A stretch of DNA of 64,000 bases from Cryptomeria japonica (GCF_030272615.1 NC_081414.1:767386153-767450152), one strand, 5' to 3'. Positions 12,346-34,732 are shown, counted from the stretch's first letter. A program made the numbers and translations. Notes: a model not told the origin generated them from the sequence alone.

Positions 12346-13727
12346 ACAGCAGGGTGCAAGGAGGTTCAGGCCAGGGTGCTTGAAAAATGCAGTTTTTGGT
12401 GTCGTGAGCAAGTTTCGGGGTCTCCATTCAGGTTGCGTGTTGCGTCGCCATCGTGAAGACCGAAATGCAGTCGAAATTGCAAGTGTCACAATTTTAGGAC
12501 GCTACAAGAACAAAGAAGGCAAAGATATCATGATGCAAGTATGTATTTTTATTTTTATTTCTATTTAATTTTATATGTATTACATACCAAAAATTGTGTT
12601 TATTTGTTAATATTAGTTAAATATTTTTTATCTAATATTTTTATGAAAATTATTTTAAATAATATTAATTAAATTAAATTAATTTAATATATATAATAAT
12701 TCTATCTTAATTAATTCTAAATGATGTTATTTTTATTAAATCAATTGGAAATAGTAGGATTAAAAATAATCTCATTTTAATTAAAATAATTATGTTTTAA
12801 TTTGAAATAATATGTGTATTTGCATTTCAAATTCCATTAACTTGCTTGTTGTGTAATTGACATTTTCTCTCCCCCCTTAAGTCCATTTATAAAAGATCAT
12901 AGTTTTAATTTAAAATTTAGCTCTTTAGAATCCCTCTTTTTCCCATTTGTAAATTATAATTTATAATTTAATTTAGATAGTCCATAAATATATAATTTAA
13001 TTTAGATTTTGAAACCATGTGTCTTTATAGTTTAGCAAACACTTCAATTGGTGCTCTAAAATTAACAAACTTGTCTTTTGTGTCTTCAACAATAGGCTCT
13101 TTTTGTTTTATCGTTAGAAAGGGGCCTGCCTCCTAAGTAGCCCTTAAGGCTTGGTGAGAGGGAACGACCCAAAGTGGTAACAAGCTAAAGCCAAGCTCTT
13201 CCAAGCCACTATAAATAAATGTGTTTGTGACAAAAGTTGCAAGCAACGAGTGTTACATACTACTATAACGACGTTATGACTCCCCATAAACCCTATAGAG
13301 TGCAACCTCTATAGGCTAGGAGGTCTTCCATTTAATGTAGTGTAACATGCTGCTGATTATAGCCACCCGAACAGATGCCCTTACTAGACACCTTTTGTGT
13401 TAGAAGCCAAAAACCTTCTAGTTGTTGGCACAGGAGGTCAGACCTCTGAAGCGGCTCACATTCTTACGGTTCTTAGTAGAGATACAAAGTTCGCCACAGG
13501 GATTTTTCATGGGGACTGGTGCTTGGCTGCCCCGAAGAAGTGAGTGTCATGGAGGGGAGCCAATGGGGTCAAGCACCTAAGTATCCGCTTTGAATTGCAT
13601 AGCTCGGGGTAACCCCCCAAGTGAGATTCAAAAACTATTATCCCATCTAGCCCTAGGATTTGTGCTTGCATGATCAAAACAATCAAACACTTTCAAACAA
13701 ACAAACATTGTGTCTTCTTTGTTTTCA
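12346..13727. other. Unassigned DNA, possible retrotransposon segment
   Basis: 12540-13060 is very AT-rich. 13100-13640 is GC-balanced and resembles untranslated DNA of a mobile element rather than a gene: no frame stays open. Its identity is not recognised. Confidence 0.35.
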
Positions 13728-14590
13728 AGTGTATGCAAAAATATTTCACATTATACTTGAGTCCCCTTAAAACCTATATTATGTGTTACTAGGACCTATT
13801 ATGTGATATTAAGACCTATTATATGCGATAATACCTATCTTAAATATGACATAATAGAACCTATTATGACATAATAGGTCTTATTGTGACTTAATAAAAT
13901 GACCATGTATGCAAAAACATTTCACATTATATACTTGAGTCGGGGCCTTAAGACCTATATTTATGAGATATTAGGGCCTATTATGTACATGTGATAAATT
14001 AATGACCTATTATCGCATAATTTATGTCCTAGTATCACATACATAATAGGTCCTAATATTTGCATGATATAGGTCTTAAGGGGAGTCAAGTATAATGTGA
14101 AATGTTTTTGCATACGTGGTCATGCATTAAGTCAAAATTAATAAGACCTATTATGTCATAATAGGTTCTAACTTATATCATATTTAAGACCTACTTAATT
14201 GCATGTGATAGGTCCTTTAATATCACATAATATATCTCTCTTAAGGGGAGTCAAGTATATTAATGTGAAATTTTTTTTGCATATGTGGTCATATTAAGTA
14301 ATAATAAGGCCTATTATGTGATATTAGGACTTATTATGTGATTACAGGTCTTAAATATGACATAAATTTAGAACCTATTATGTCATAATAGGTTCTATTT
14401 ATATGACTGGATGTATGCAAAAACATTTCACATTATACTCAAGAGTCCCCTTAAGACCTATATTATGCATATAGTAGGACCTATTACAAGTGATATTAGG
14501 AGGTCTATTATGCAATAATAGGTCTTAAATATGACATAATAGTCTACTTATTATGACATAATATTTAGGTCTTACTAAATGACTTGAAAA
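13728..14590. repeat. Interleaved direct and inverted repeats
   Basis: The motif TATGCAAAAACATTTCACAT followed by ACTTGAGTCCCCTTAAGACC occurs in direct orientation near 13732, 13905 and 14412. It occurs inverted near 14085 and 14240. Between copies lie many GACCTATTATGTGATATTAG words and palindromic CCTATTATG/CATAATAGG pairs. Confidence 0.8.
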
Positions 14591-14894
14591 TTTGGTTTCA
14601 AATTAAACTTGGAATTTCATTGCATTAAAAATATTCTTTGTCATCTTAAATTATGTGCAGTATGGGCTTGAGAAGAAGGGAGTTCTCAAGCGGGAGTTGA
14701 TGGAAAGATGAAGATATTCTAGGGGTCCTCAAGATAGTGAAGACAGACTCTTGTAAGTAAGAAAGCAACAGATAGACAACTTCTAATTGCATTATTAAGG
14801 AGGTTTAGACATTATTTTGTATGGTATTATGAAGAGATTAAGGTTTATAGGGACATCTCTTTCAATATACCATTCTTTTGTATCCTATAGTAAA

Positions 14895-15115
14895 TCCTTT
14901 TCAAAAAAAGCAAGGGCCTATAAATCCTACATCAACTCCACAAATATAGAAAAAATTAATGAAATTGAATGATGACATCATCATTAAATCTATTAGCTAT
15001 TCCTCTTGGGTGCCTAAACTTGTCTCAATAAAAAACAATAGTTACATCAAACTTTCTATTGATATTAGGAATTTGAACATCAAGTCACAATAGAACCTTA
15101 TCCTTGTATTCAATA
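14895..15115 (+). pseudogene. Ty3/gypsy reverse transcriptase scrap
   Basis: The translation contains SISYSSWVPKLVSIKNN and KLSIDIRNLN, matching the conserved gypsy RT stretch normally written SYSSWVxxxVxVxKKNG and RxCVDFRNLN. Upstream a stop interrupts the frame and downstream the similarity ends within about 40 codons. Only about 70 codons survive, so this is a relic. Confidence 0.75.
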
Positions 15116-17936
15116 TTTGATTTCAAGTGTAGCTTTACATCATGTGGGATATTGCTTTTATGCTTGTGCTTATTATATTACATCTCTTCATTATTTTCAC
15201 ATGGTTAGTTTTATCATTTTGGCTATAATCATTTGTTCATTGTGCTCACCATTGGGGACAATTTTGGGGGCATATTCTCCTCCTTTAATACACATGCAAT
15301 TTAATGTAGTCACATATTTTTATATTATTTATTATTTTTTACATGCTATCTATGAAATTATTACAAGATTATATTATGCCAAGATAATCATATCGCTTAC
15401 ACATCACTCTTTCTCGTCTCTTACAACTCACAACATCTTTTTTTAGTACAACCAATTGGAAGGGCATATAATATCATTCATACCCTATTATCGCTATATC
15501 ATATAACTAATGCCCTTTGATAGCTATGATTGTAATGATTAGCTCATTGCAATGGATCTTGCACCATCTAACATTGATTTATTATATATCATCATTCATA
15601 ATCATGCATCACTTGTATTAATAGATGCTCCTTCATAGTCGTGTTCTTTACAAGGTCCTCCACAACCATACTCTTTTGTGGGATCCTTCACAACACCAAT
15701 CTCTATTATTACTTCTACTTCCTAATCATTAGCATTGTCAATTTGTTTTTGCCATTTCCCACTTAAATATTTATCAAATACTACAAATGAATTTTTTTTC
15801 TTCCAAGCACTAAAATGGAGCATTGATAACAAGGGTCATGCATGGAATCATCATCAACATATATATCCTTATTATGAGTGTTTTTATAATTTCATGTTGA
15901 CTATTGTTTACATTGATACTCATAATCATGCTAGGCCACATGCAAACTAAAGTAAGCAGAAAGTTTAAGGGTGAAAAAACATACCTATTACTTTTTCCTT
16001 TAGTTTCAAACTCATTTTGGTCATTTGTTCCAAATTCAATTGATAACATACAAGTGACATGTTTCTAAATAAAATTTGATAATTAACCTTAGCCCAACTG
16101 CACACATCCCAAGAATCCACACTTGATCTTCAATTATCCTCACCCTTTTCCTAATTTAAAATTATAGATGTGCAATTAGCCATAAAAAAATTTACCCCTT
16201 ACTTTGTAAATTCAAATGTTAATTTGGGGCCCACTTTGATACTCTTCCTACTAGTTTTTATCCTATAATTTCAGTGAAAAGCATTCAAGTTTATTTGCTA
16301 GGTTGTTATATAAAAAAATTAGCAAATCTAATTCATTTTAAACTTATCACAATAGGGGTTTGTAACACAATGTATCAAATTGTAGTACAAGATCATAGCA
16401 TCATCATCTACATCACTATGAGTACACTAGACATTTGCATGTATGTCTAAATAATCTCTAAATTTTTTTAAACTATTAAATCAACTTCAAGTGTTTGACT
16501 TAAAAGAATAACCCTTACACAACAAACTCCAATGGCATTTATGAATACCATACAAACTTGTAATATAGGTCTAGATACTTGATGTGAGCAAGAAACTATA
16601 GATAGGTAAAACATAGATTAAATACACATAGAAACATTGAAAATATAGATTGTGAATTGTTTCCAAATGTATGAAGATAATTTATATATTGCAAAAATAA
16701 CTTGAAGCTAGACATCAAATTCAATAGTCTAATGATAGTCACCTAGTAGAGGTTCGAGCACAAGTTACAATGACAAATAACATAGTGCCATCTTTTAGAG
16801 TTGAAATTGAGCTTAGAATTTATCTTCTTTGTTGATTTTAGTATTTATCTATGATCATACTTCATCTCTTAGAATTTACTTAGTATTAAAACTGAATACC
16901 TTAATCCTTTTATTAATGTCAATACCTATTTATAAACATATTTCCTACAGTACAACCTATCTCAACATATAATTTCCTTACACCAATATAAAATCTTTAT
17001 TTTTTAAAATCTTATTTTACATTACAACAATTTTTTTGTAATCTAAAATATGAATATAGTTCTATCCATTATTAACATCAATAGTCATTCTATAATGAGA
17101 GAAATATAGGGGCTAGGCATCCGTGTACATAAAAACACAATCATTAATCTCATCAAAGTATGGAAATCACAACTGTTAAGTATATAAAATATTAATTTCA
17201 ATAATTAAAAAAATCCCCTACCATAAATCTCATCAAAACTTGTAAATCACCACCGCGATAATATTTAAATGCAAATGTTAAATATATAGATTTCGTTCTG
17301 AATGTGTACGCTTTGTTTTCCATTTTGGTTTTTCAATTTGATGTTACAAATTTCATTTGTCGGGTGTTTGATTTTTGGTTAAAATTGGCTAAATTTTCTA
17401 AACCCTAAGTTCAAACATTGAAAACCCACACGAAAACCATTAGTTATTAACTTATTATTAGGTTATGGAAAAGTTTCGATGGGAAAAATAAATTGTGGGT
17501 TTATTTTTTAAAAACTTTATTTGGCTTAAGAGTTGGTGCAAGGATCAATGGGAAGATCTTTTTATAAAATTCATTATATAAAACAACTGATGAGAAAAAA
17601 TGAATAATCAATATATGTAAATAAAATTATAATTATATGATACATTATATTTTATAATAAAAACTATAACTATCAATTGCACCTTAGTATACAATGGGTA
17701 TGTTCAAGAGGTGCGGAAGGTCAATTGGGTAAAAAATTAGTCTATTTTTTGTATAAATTTGTGTACTACATGAGTTCAATTAGTGATCCATTTAGAAACT
17801 TATGTTTGTGCAAAAAGGTCTCAATGGAGAATTGATAGATCTTCAAATCAACTATGCATCCAAACATAACTGAAACAAAACCTTTAAATTAGGAAGACTA
17901 TCAAGTTCCATTACCAATAGGCTAATGTTATATTTG

Positions 17937-17938
<2 letters not shown>
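15116..17938. other. Unassigned AT-rich DNA
   Basis: No ORF with recognisable content, no tandem array and no element ends that I can support. Confidence 0.4.
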
Positions 17939-18011
<73 letters not shown>

Positions 18012-18310
18012 GAGGAGAAGGAGGGGGGAGCGAGATATATGAAGATAAAGATATAGGAGGTAGGAATGGGGAAGAAAGGTGACATAGATAAGTACTAGAG
18101 AGAAAGGTTTAGAGAGAGGGAGAGAAACAGAGAGGGGAAACAATAAAGAGGTAGAGATAGAGATAGGGATGGAGAAATAGGGAGTGTGTGTATATGAATT
18201 AGACATAGGGGAAAAGGTAGAGAGATATAAAAATAGGGAGTGACAAGGAGAGAGGAAGAGAAAGAGATGGAAAGAGGGAGACAATTGAGATAGAGAGATA
18301 GAACGATGAA
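17939..18310. repeat. (AG)n microsatellite with GA-rich flank
   Basis: A pure run of about 35 AG units (17939-18009), followed by about 300 bp of degenerate GAGAGA/GATAGA purine-rich DNA. The leftward Ser/Leu-rich frames here are artefacts. Confidence 0.95.
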
Positions 18311-18664
18311 TATTAATATCGATAGCTATCAAATTTAATAAATAAAATTAAAGTAGATAAAGTAAGCTTTATCTAGCACAACCATTTTCCGTTTTTCTTA
18401 AAAAATCAAGATAAAGATCACGTTCACAACAAATCCATAAAAATAAAAATAAAAAATCAATCTTCCAAACAAGTAGAAAAATAATATATGTTTTGAATTT
18501 TTTTATCATAATATTTTTAAAAAATTACAAATGTATAATTGAGATTAATTATATTGTCTTGCATATTTCTCAATTTTTAACCATTGACTTCAAAAAGTAG
18601 GTTGTCCATTTCATATAAGAAAATCCTTGAACATAAAGATAAATTTTAAAACTTACATAATTAA
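18311..18664. other. AT-rich DNA before the LINE fragment
   Basis: No coding signal. The 5' truncation point of the LINE lies at or near the end of this stretch. Confidence 0.4.
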
Positions 18665-20983
18665 CAAGTTGACCCCTTGTCCCCTTCATTGTTCATAATC
18701 ATGGATGAAGCTTTTCGCAGAATCATTAAGACTAGAAATGAGCAAGGGCTCTGGATGGGAGCTCATATTGATGGAACCTCCATCTCAGTCACACACTCCT
18801 TATTTGCTAATGATACACTACTATTTTGAAAATTAAATGTCCATGAGGCAAAGAAAATTAAAAAAACATTGGATCTTTACATGACAGTATCGGGTCAAAG
18901 GGTAAATGCCATAAAATCTAAGATTTATGTCTTCAAAACAAATATTGTGGTGACAAGGAATATTGTCAATGTTTTGGGTTTCTCTCGGGAAGTTTTACCT
19001 TCTACATACTTAGGAATACCTTTTTTTGTTGGCTCTATCAAAGCTTCTTGTTGGAAACCTATTGTTGAAAGAATCAAGAATTCCATCTCATCATGGAAAG
19101 ATCGATGGTTGTCTCTATCAGGTATATTAATCCTCATTTAATCAGTCTTATCAGCCATTCCCAACTATTACATGTCAATCCTTAAAGCTCCTGTTGGAAT
19201 CATTCATCGGCTTGAAAGGTTGATCAGAGGTTTCTTACGGAGGGACAACATGTCGGAAGAGAAAAAGGTACCTCTTATATCCTTAAAGGAAATTTCACAT
19301 GATAAAAGAGAAGGTGGAGTAGGATTACATGATCTTTCAAAAAGAAACGTAGCCTTTGGGGGTAAGCTTGTGTGGCAAATGGTCTCTAAACCAGAATCTA
19401 AGTGGTGTAAAATTATGCAAGAAAAGTACTTGGACTCTCTCAATTCGTATTGAGTTATCACTATATTTGATTCCCTGAAGGGATCGGTTGTTTGGAATTT
19501 TATGATGTCTTATAGAGAGGTCGTTACAAGGCACGTGTCTTGGGAGGTTCATAATGGCGAGAGCATTCAATTTTGGGAGGATTCTTGGAATGGATTCCCA
19601 CCATTGAAACATACAAATGTTTTATTGGAAGTCATTCTGACCATTAAAATCTGATGGGGCTCTTTTTTGATTGAGTATGAAAGTGGAGTTGAAGTCTTCT
19701 CAGGTAAAGTCATTTGGAGGGACCCTTCAAAGTTGCCCATCAAAGATGACCAAAAATTATGTTTTGAGGAGATATTATCTACAAGAAGGGTATACATCAC
19801 AAATCAAGAGAAAAAGTTGATTTGGGCTCCTGAACATGATGGTAAATATTCTATCAAATTTGGTTATAAGGTTGTCTGGTATATGGAAGTTCAACATACT
19901 AAAAGCAGGGCCTTCTCTTTTTGTTGGAATATTGTTGTTTTACCTAAAGTTGGTTGCTTTGCCTGGTTAGCATTAAGAAAGAGGATTTTAACAAGTGACA
20001 AATTAGAAAAATTACACATTGCCAACTCATTTTATTGTGTAATATGCAAGGAGGAGACTGAAATTGTGGATCACTTGCTCCTAAGGTGTCCTTTTGTTCA
20101 ACAATGTTGGTCTTTTATTTTGAGGAAAGTTAACTTGTCAATGCCATTACCCTATACTTTATGGGACTTGTTCCAATTGTGGCCTACCCTCTTTTCTAGC
20201 TCTCTTTTTGCATGTATATGGAAATGTATTCCAGCAACAGTCATATGGTCAACCTGGTGGGAAAGGAACAAGAGGATTTTTAGACAGGTTTCTTCTCCAT
20301 TGCCAAGGTTTCTGGAAGGGATTGAGAAATATATATCCGAAGAGGTTAACACTTACACAAAGAACACAAATAGTAACTTTAATTTTTCTTCTTGGGATGC
20401 TAACATAATAAAGGAATGGAAGGACCTATCTATCCCGTGCTTTCTTGCTTCAAATGGACAAGGTAAACTTCCAATTAATAGAGCTTCAGTCAAGTGGCAA
20501 CCCCCATCAGGTGGATTTGTGAAATTAAATTTTGATGGCTCATCTAGAGGTAACTTGAGGGTTTCAGGGATAGGAATTTGCATTAGAGATCATTTAGGAT
20601 ATCTATTGGCATTCAAAGCTTCTTCTATTCCTCTTGGGATGAACAATATGGCCAAAGCTCTTGCTCTATTATCAGGGCTGACATTGACCAAAAAATTGAG
20701 GTTTAATAAGATCCATATTGAAGGGGATTCGTCTATTGTAATTATGGCATGCATAGCCAGATGTTCTATTAACTGGAGGATTTCTTACATTTTGCACCAA
20801 GCCTAGGTATTATTGGGTTCTTTCAAAGAATGTTCCCTATCTTACATATTCAGGGAAGGCAATAGAGCAGCAAATATCCTAGCAAATATGGGTTGTGATA
20901 AGTTGGAAGTGGATTCTATGTTGATGCATCTTAAAATTGAAGACTTCCCTTTATTTTCAAAGATCATCAATTCAACAAAATGA
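18665..20983 (+). pseudogene. L1-type LINE ORF2 C-terminal half, broken
   Basis: One frame runs the whole length with five stops (TGA near 18836, TAA 19139-19141, TGA 19451-19453, TGA near 19652, TAG 20804-20806) and no frameshift. It starts inside the RT domain: QVDPLSP stands for the usual QGDPLSP, and the catalytic FADD box reads LFANDT. The RT thumb region (STYLGIP, SSWKDRWLSLSG) and the zinc-binding region (CFAWLALRKRI, CVICKEETEIVDHLLLRC, PFVQQCW) follow. Last comes an RNase H domain with KLNFDGSSRGN and HIEGDSS, but AKALAL replaces the usual AEAxAL and AANILAN replaces AADxLA. Three active-site acids are therefore lost. Gag-like ORF1, endonuclease and the front of RT are missing, as in typical 5'-truncated LINEs. 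Confidence 0.9.
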
Positions 20984-21878
20984 AGCTTGTTGTTAAGTGA
21001 CTTTCTAGCCTTACTAGTACTGCCCACCCGGTATAGCATAACCGGTAGCAGAGTCAGCCATTTCGTGAATCGGTTAGCGGGACAGTAAATCGGTATTGCC
21101 TTGTCAATAAGGTCATTGGGTTTCCAGTTCAAAAGTTAATTCTAACTGGTATTGCATACCGGTACAACTTTTCTGGTTCTTCCCAACCGATATAACTTAT
21201 CTGATAGCAGTGTCGAGTAATCAGTGATTCGGTAAATGGGATATCATTTAGGTTTAGCTTTACCAGTTTTGCCCAACCAGTTTAGCTTACCCGATAGCAG
21301 AGTCAGTTTTAAAGTGAACCGGTAAATGAGATAGCAAACCAATATAGTTTAACCGGTATAGCTTAACCGGTATAGCCTGAGACTGAGGGAGCATTAGGGA
21401 TCATTCAGGAAAGTTGTAGAAGTGGATATCTTAGCATATGTGGTTTGCAACAACACTTACTTAGTCTCAACTTGTCTGGGGCTCAATTTGGCAGATTTTC
21501 CTCAGCTAGTGAAGTTAATCATTAATGATAAATCTAAAGGTTGCATTAAAGCATATCAATCTTTAATGATCTCATAGATTCTTTTGCACAGGGAAGCCTC
21601 GATAGTCAAAGTACTAAACCAGATATAGATATTGTTAATCACCCAAATGGGATTCTAATCATGACAATTGAAGGATTTTCTTCGACATTCTCTAATTACT
21701 AGCATCATTTATTTTACTTTGTACTTCGCATGTGTATATTGTCATGTTTTTTAGGGTGAGTGCGTTCTACATGACTTCATGTGGAGTGCTTCTCCTTTTA
21801 AAATTCTCGCTCACATCACTCCTCCTATGCACAACATCCAAGTTAAATTCTGATTTTTATACTTGAGATCTTGTTATA
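20984..21878 (+). other. LINE 3' region with ACCGGTATAGC repeats
   Basis: Directly after the ORF2 stop. 21030-21380 holds many imperfect ACCGGTATAGCTTAACCGG / CCGGTAGCAGAGTCAG words; the rest is unremarkable. The same words return at 22980-23240. Confidence 0.55.
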
Positions 21879-22685
21879 ATGCAGTCGTTGAGCTTGGTCT
21901 CGCCTTCCTCTGCCTCCTATGATTTGCAATTCAATGAATTTCTTTCAATTATGGACTACCGACCTAGAAATTACAGAGTTTCCTTGTAGGTTAAAGCTTG
22001 GGAAACACCTTTTGAAGATCATATTTCCAACTCTCACCTTGGTCAGGTTTTTAATGTTCAGTGTCAACATTGTAAAAGATGTGTGAAGAAAATCATTGGT
22101 GAAGAAGTGTTGTTCCCGCAGGAGAAAAGAATCATATTTCCCTCGCAGTTGGTTTCCATTTTCCTGTTTAATGCCTTGTACTTACTTCAATCTTGGAGCA
22201 GTCTATAGAGTATTGTAGGTAAGGCCGTGAAAATAGAATTCACATTTGGTAACAAACTTCTTTCTGCGGTTCATAAATATGATCTTTGGAATGGGCAAGC
22301 ATACATTGGTGGTCTCTTTTCAAAATATTATTTGCAGAGTCGAGATGACTTTATCACACTATATGATAGTATTAAGTGCTCGTTGGACTTACGCTCAGTC
22401 TGACCATTTCAACAAGCTACTCAGAATATGGGTAGAGCTCTTGATTCAAAGACAAGAAGTAGGATTTACTCAAAGGTTCATGCTCTCCTTGCAATCATGG
22501 GGCATGACCATGATGTTCCTAGCCCACCCACAATATCAGGTCCAGTTGCTCACACTTGGCAACCGTTGTCTCGATTCTCCTCGGCCTCACGACAATTGAA
22601 TTTGGTAATTCCTCTTCTCCACTTTAAGAACCTTAGCTTGAATGAAGTTGATGAAGCTTCATGCCCACAACCGATGCAAGAATAA
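21879..22685 (+). pseudogene. Unrecognised ORF of 268 codons with three stops
   Basis: A frame from ATG at 21879 to TAA at 22683-22685 is interrupted only by TAG, TAG and TGA. Readable parts include SIMDYRPRNYRVSL, a Cys pair in QCQHCKRCVKK, KYDLWNGQAYIGGLFSKYYL and SRIYSKVHALLAIMGHDHDV. The composition looks protein-like (charged and aromatic residues spread evenly), but I recognise no family. It lies between two blocks of ACCGGT repeats downstream of the LINE ORF2. It could be part of an unusually long LINE 3' region, a captured gene fragment or a nested element. Confidence 0.45.
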
Positions 22686-26085
<3,400 letters not shown>

Positions 26086-26420
26086 ATGCATGGCATAAAA
26101 CTTTAACTTTATCATAAAAAAGATAATTTTTTGCTAGAATCTTTCCTAGAAGCCAACGCTATAGAATTTGAAGTAGCCTTGACAGCAGAGGTGAAGGGGT
26201 CCGACACCATAGAAAGGAGACTCCATATGTCTCTTCCTCTTTTCCTTCCTTTGTTCTATCCGCTCCTGGATTGCATGTAGAGAGGTATAATTCTTCATCA
26301 CCACTTCCTAGCTCAGATTTGTCATCTCCTCAACTTTTTATTTTCAGAGCCTCATGATTTTCCTTTAGTTCAATTATTTCTTTCTTCTCATCCCTTTGAT
26401 TAATTTTTTCATTGGAAATA
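26086..26420 (-). pseudogene. Possible coding relic, charged helical protein
   Basis: Read leftward, two frames joined near 26335 give Lys/Glu-rich stretches such as NQRDEKKEIIELKENHEAL, then HAIQERIEQRKEKRKRH and MESPFYGVGPL. This looks like a coiled-coil protein fragment with a frameshift and stops. I cannot name the family; it may be the tail of a mobile-element protein. Confidence 0.3.
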
Positions 26421-26939
26421 CCACCGAACCAATAAAATCTTCAATAACATGCACCACGATCAATTTGGACCACCAAAATGCATAGAACATGATCGAAGAA
26501 CATCAAGAAGCAATGTGAATTCCTTTGCAACAACTCAGATAACAAGAATCATCATTATTTCATCACCAGAGCTCAAGAACACCAACAACAAACTGAAAGA
26601 TACGCTTGTAAAGTTCCAAATCATGAACCACCCTAATTGAGGACACACATGAACATCCTAAACACTCTCCAAAATCCGCAATTCCAGAGCAAAACAAACC
26701 TGAAATCGCAACTCTGTAATACATAATCAACATAAAACTCAATCATCACACCAGATCACAAAACTCGATCAAATCACCTTCCGGAACACTGAAACTCATA
26801 TCGAATCAACTAGAGAAATATCTCAAAACCCATTAATCCGCATCAACATATCTACAACCAAACCAACTCTTTGCAACACCGAAGCACAAGAAACACAGGA
26901 ATATGTTGACATCAATGACAACAACACATTCCAACAACT
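26421..26939. other. Unassigned DNA
   Basis: A/C-rich sequence with a 63-codon ORF lacking recognisable motifs. No gene called. Confidence 0.4.
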
Positions 26940-27454
26940 CTAATATCCAACAAGGTCTTGAGTAGATAGAGATAAGTAGCTAGAGAGAGAGTATGAAGAT
27001 GGAGAGAGAGAGAGAGAGAGAGAATGGAGGGAAGGAGTTAGAGAATTAGGGGAGATAAAAGTAGATGGGGATGGAAAGAGAGGTAGGTAGAGAGAGGGAG
27101 AGGGTAGATATAGAGAATAGGAAGGAAGATAGATACCCATAGAGAGAGGATAATTAAATACACAAAGGGAGAGGTGAGATCGAGAGTATAGATATATGGG
27201 TACTTGATAGAGAAGTAGAGTAAAGAGTACCTCTCCTTCCCTCCCTCTCTTTGAATACCTCTCCTTCTCTCCCTCACTCCAACTCTCCCCTCCACTTTTG
27301 TATATATCGTCTGCATCAATATCCTTCCCTCTCCACCTCTCTTTATCTATTTCCCCCCTCTAAACTTATCATTATCTCCCCTCTTCCTTTCTCTCTTCCT
27401 CTCTCTCTATTCATACACCCCTCCCTCCTTCCCTCTACCTCTCTACTTACCCCT
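26940..27454. repeat. Purine-rich then pyrimidine-rich tract
   Basis: 26975-27215 is GA-rich (with a GAGAGAGAGAGAGAGAGAGA core near 27003). 27230-27450 is CT-rich on the same strand. The two halves are roughly complementary in composition, forming a loose inverted repeat at the left edge of the satellite. Confidence 0.8.
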
Positions 27455-33630
<6,176 letters not shown>

Positions 33631-33634
<4 letters not shown>

Positions 33635-33905
33635 GCGATTACTGAAATTTGCTTGTCTAAGAAATTATAAAATCTAAAGCTTTAGGAGAGAGGAGAGAGT
33701 GAGATAGAGAGGGGTGAAGAGAGGAGGAGAGAGATAGGAAAATAGATAGGTCTAGAGATTAGGGGAGGCAAAGACTGTGAGATAGAGAGATAACAAGTGA
33801 ATGATGATATAAGCCCACCGATTACTGAAATTTGATTGTGTCTGAAAAATTATAAGATCTCTTAAAATCTAGAATTTGTATTCTGACTCCTAGAGACCTA
33901 AAACC
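33631..33905. repeat. Flanking DNA with a duplicated GATTACTGAAATTTG segment
   Basis: GATTACTGAAATTTG plus about 35 bp of similar sequence occurs at 33634 and again at 33820, separated by GA-rich DNA. It forms the left flank of the hAT element. Confidence 0.6.
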
Positions 33906-33913
33906 ACTCTCAA
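33906..33913. repeat. Left target-site duplication ACTCTCAA
   Basis: The 8-bp word ACTCTCAA directly precedes the left inverted repeat and is repeated exactly at 47758-47765 after the right one. Eight-base duplications are the signature of hAT transposition. Confidence 0.88.
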
Positions 33914-33927
33914 CAGCGATTACTTTA
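33914..33927 (+). repeat. Left terminal inverted repeat
   Basis: CAGCGATTACTTTA, paired with the right end at 47744-47757 with two mismatches. Confidence 0.82.
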
Positions 33928-33933
33928 GTGGCG

Positions 33934-34500
33934 AATATTCGCCAATGGTGAATTTTTCATGTCGGCCCTGTCGGAAATGGTGAATATTTTGTACCGTATG
34001 GGGGTGGCCATGTCACTAGAACATTATCAATTTTCATCAACGTCACGTCCTGATCGCCATATGTTTTATGCAATTAAATGTTTCTATGCAATGATTTCGC
34101 CAATACAATATATGGTGGACACACGGTAAATTTAATTATTTCGCCTACACTCTCTGAGGTTGCCTTAATAGATGACCTTAATTCGCCTATAGGCATGTGA
34201 AGATTTGTTATCTGGGGGGACCCAATTCGCCTGACATCTTGCCGACGCGTGTCTCCAGTCACCCCAACTTTCGCCAACTATATTGTATTCACTATTCGCC
34301 TATTATTTGGATGACCTATAATCACCTCAAAAATTACGTAAGTCGTATTTGGACGACCTATAATCGCCTCAAAAATTACATAAGTTGTATTTGGACGACC
34401 TATAATCACCTAAAAAATTACATAAGTCGTGTTATAATTACACGGGATTCGCCAAATATTTGTATACTGGTAAATTCCCACGGAATTCGCCATATAAGGA
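33934..34500. repeat. Left subterminal TTCGCC repeats
   Basis: About ten ATTCGCC/TTTCGCC words are scattered here, plus three copies of a TTGGACGACCTATAATCRCC unit (about 34310-34420, period about 54 bp). Subterminal motif clusters are where hAT transposases bind (known for Ac). The use here is inferred. Confidence 0.7.
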
Positions 34501-34504
34501 TTGG

Positions 34505-34512
34505 TATAAATA
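34505..34512 (+). promoter_or_regulatory. TATA box of the transposase gene
   Basis: TATAAATA, 245 bp before the chosen ATG and about 145 bp before a 5'-UTR splice donor. The leader would be short and interrupted by an intron. Confidence 0.6.
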
Positions 34513-34649
34513 CATGCAAATATCAAATCTATCTCAACACAATCTAGTGGGTTCTAGGCTCTGAATTCTGATCAATAGCGAAGTTTCAGACCAAGGAAAA
34601 TCATTGTTGTTGACTGTATTGGTGACTGCTAGTTACCTAAAGCCTAAAG

Positions 34650-34732
34650 GTGAGCGATCATATTTTTGAACTGGTATATTATACATTATAGTCTATTATT
34701 GCTTCTTCAACAAATTGATATTTTTTTGGCAG
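34650..34732 (+). other. Candidate 5'-UTR intron of the transposase gene
   Basis: Donor AAAG|GTGAGC at 34650 and acceptor TTTTTTTGGCAG ending at 34732 enclose 83 bp with a T-rich 3' side. The transposase ATG at 34750 follows 17 bp later. Confidence 0.55.

Noticed and set aside
17928-18332. Leftward 134-codon Ser/Leu ORF
   Set aside because: Translation of the (AG)n microsatellite and its flank.
34197-34547. 116-codon ORF in the left subterminal region of the hAT element
   Set aside because: It is made of the repeated TTGGACGACCTATAATC unit upstream of the TATA box.
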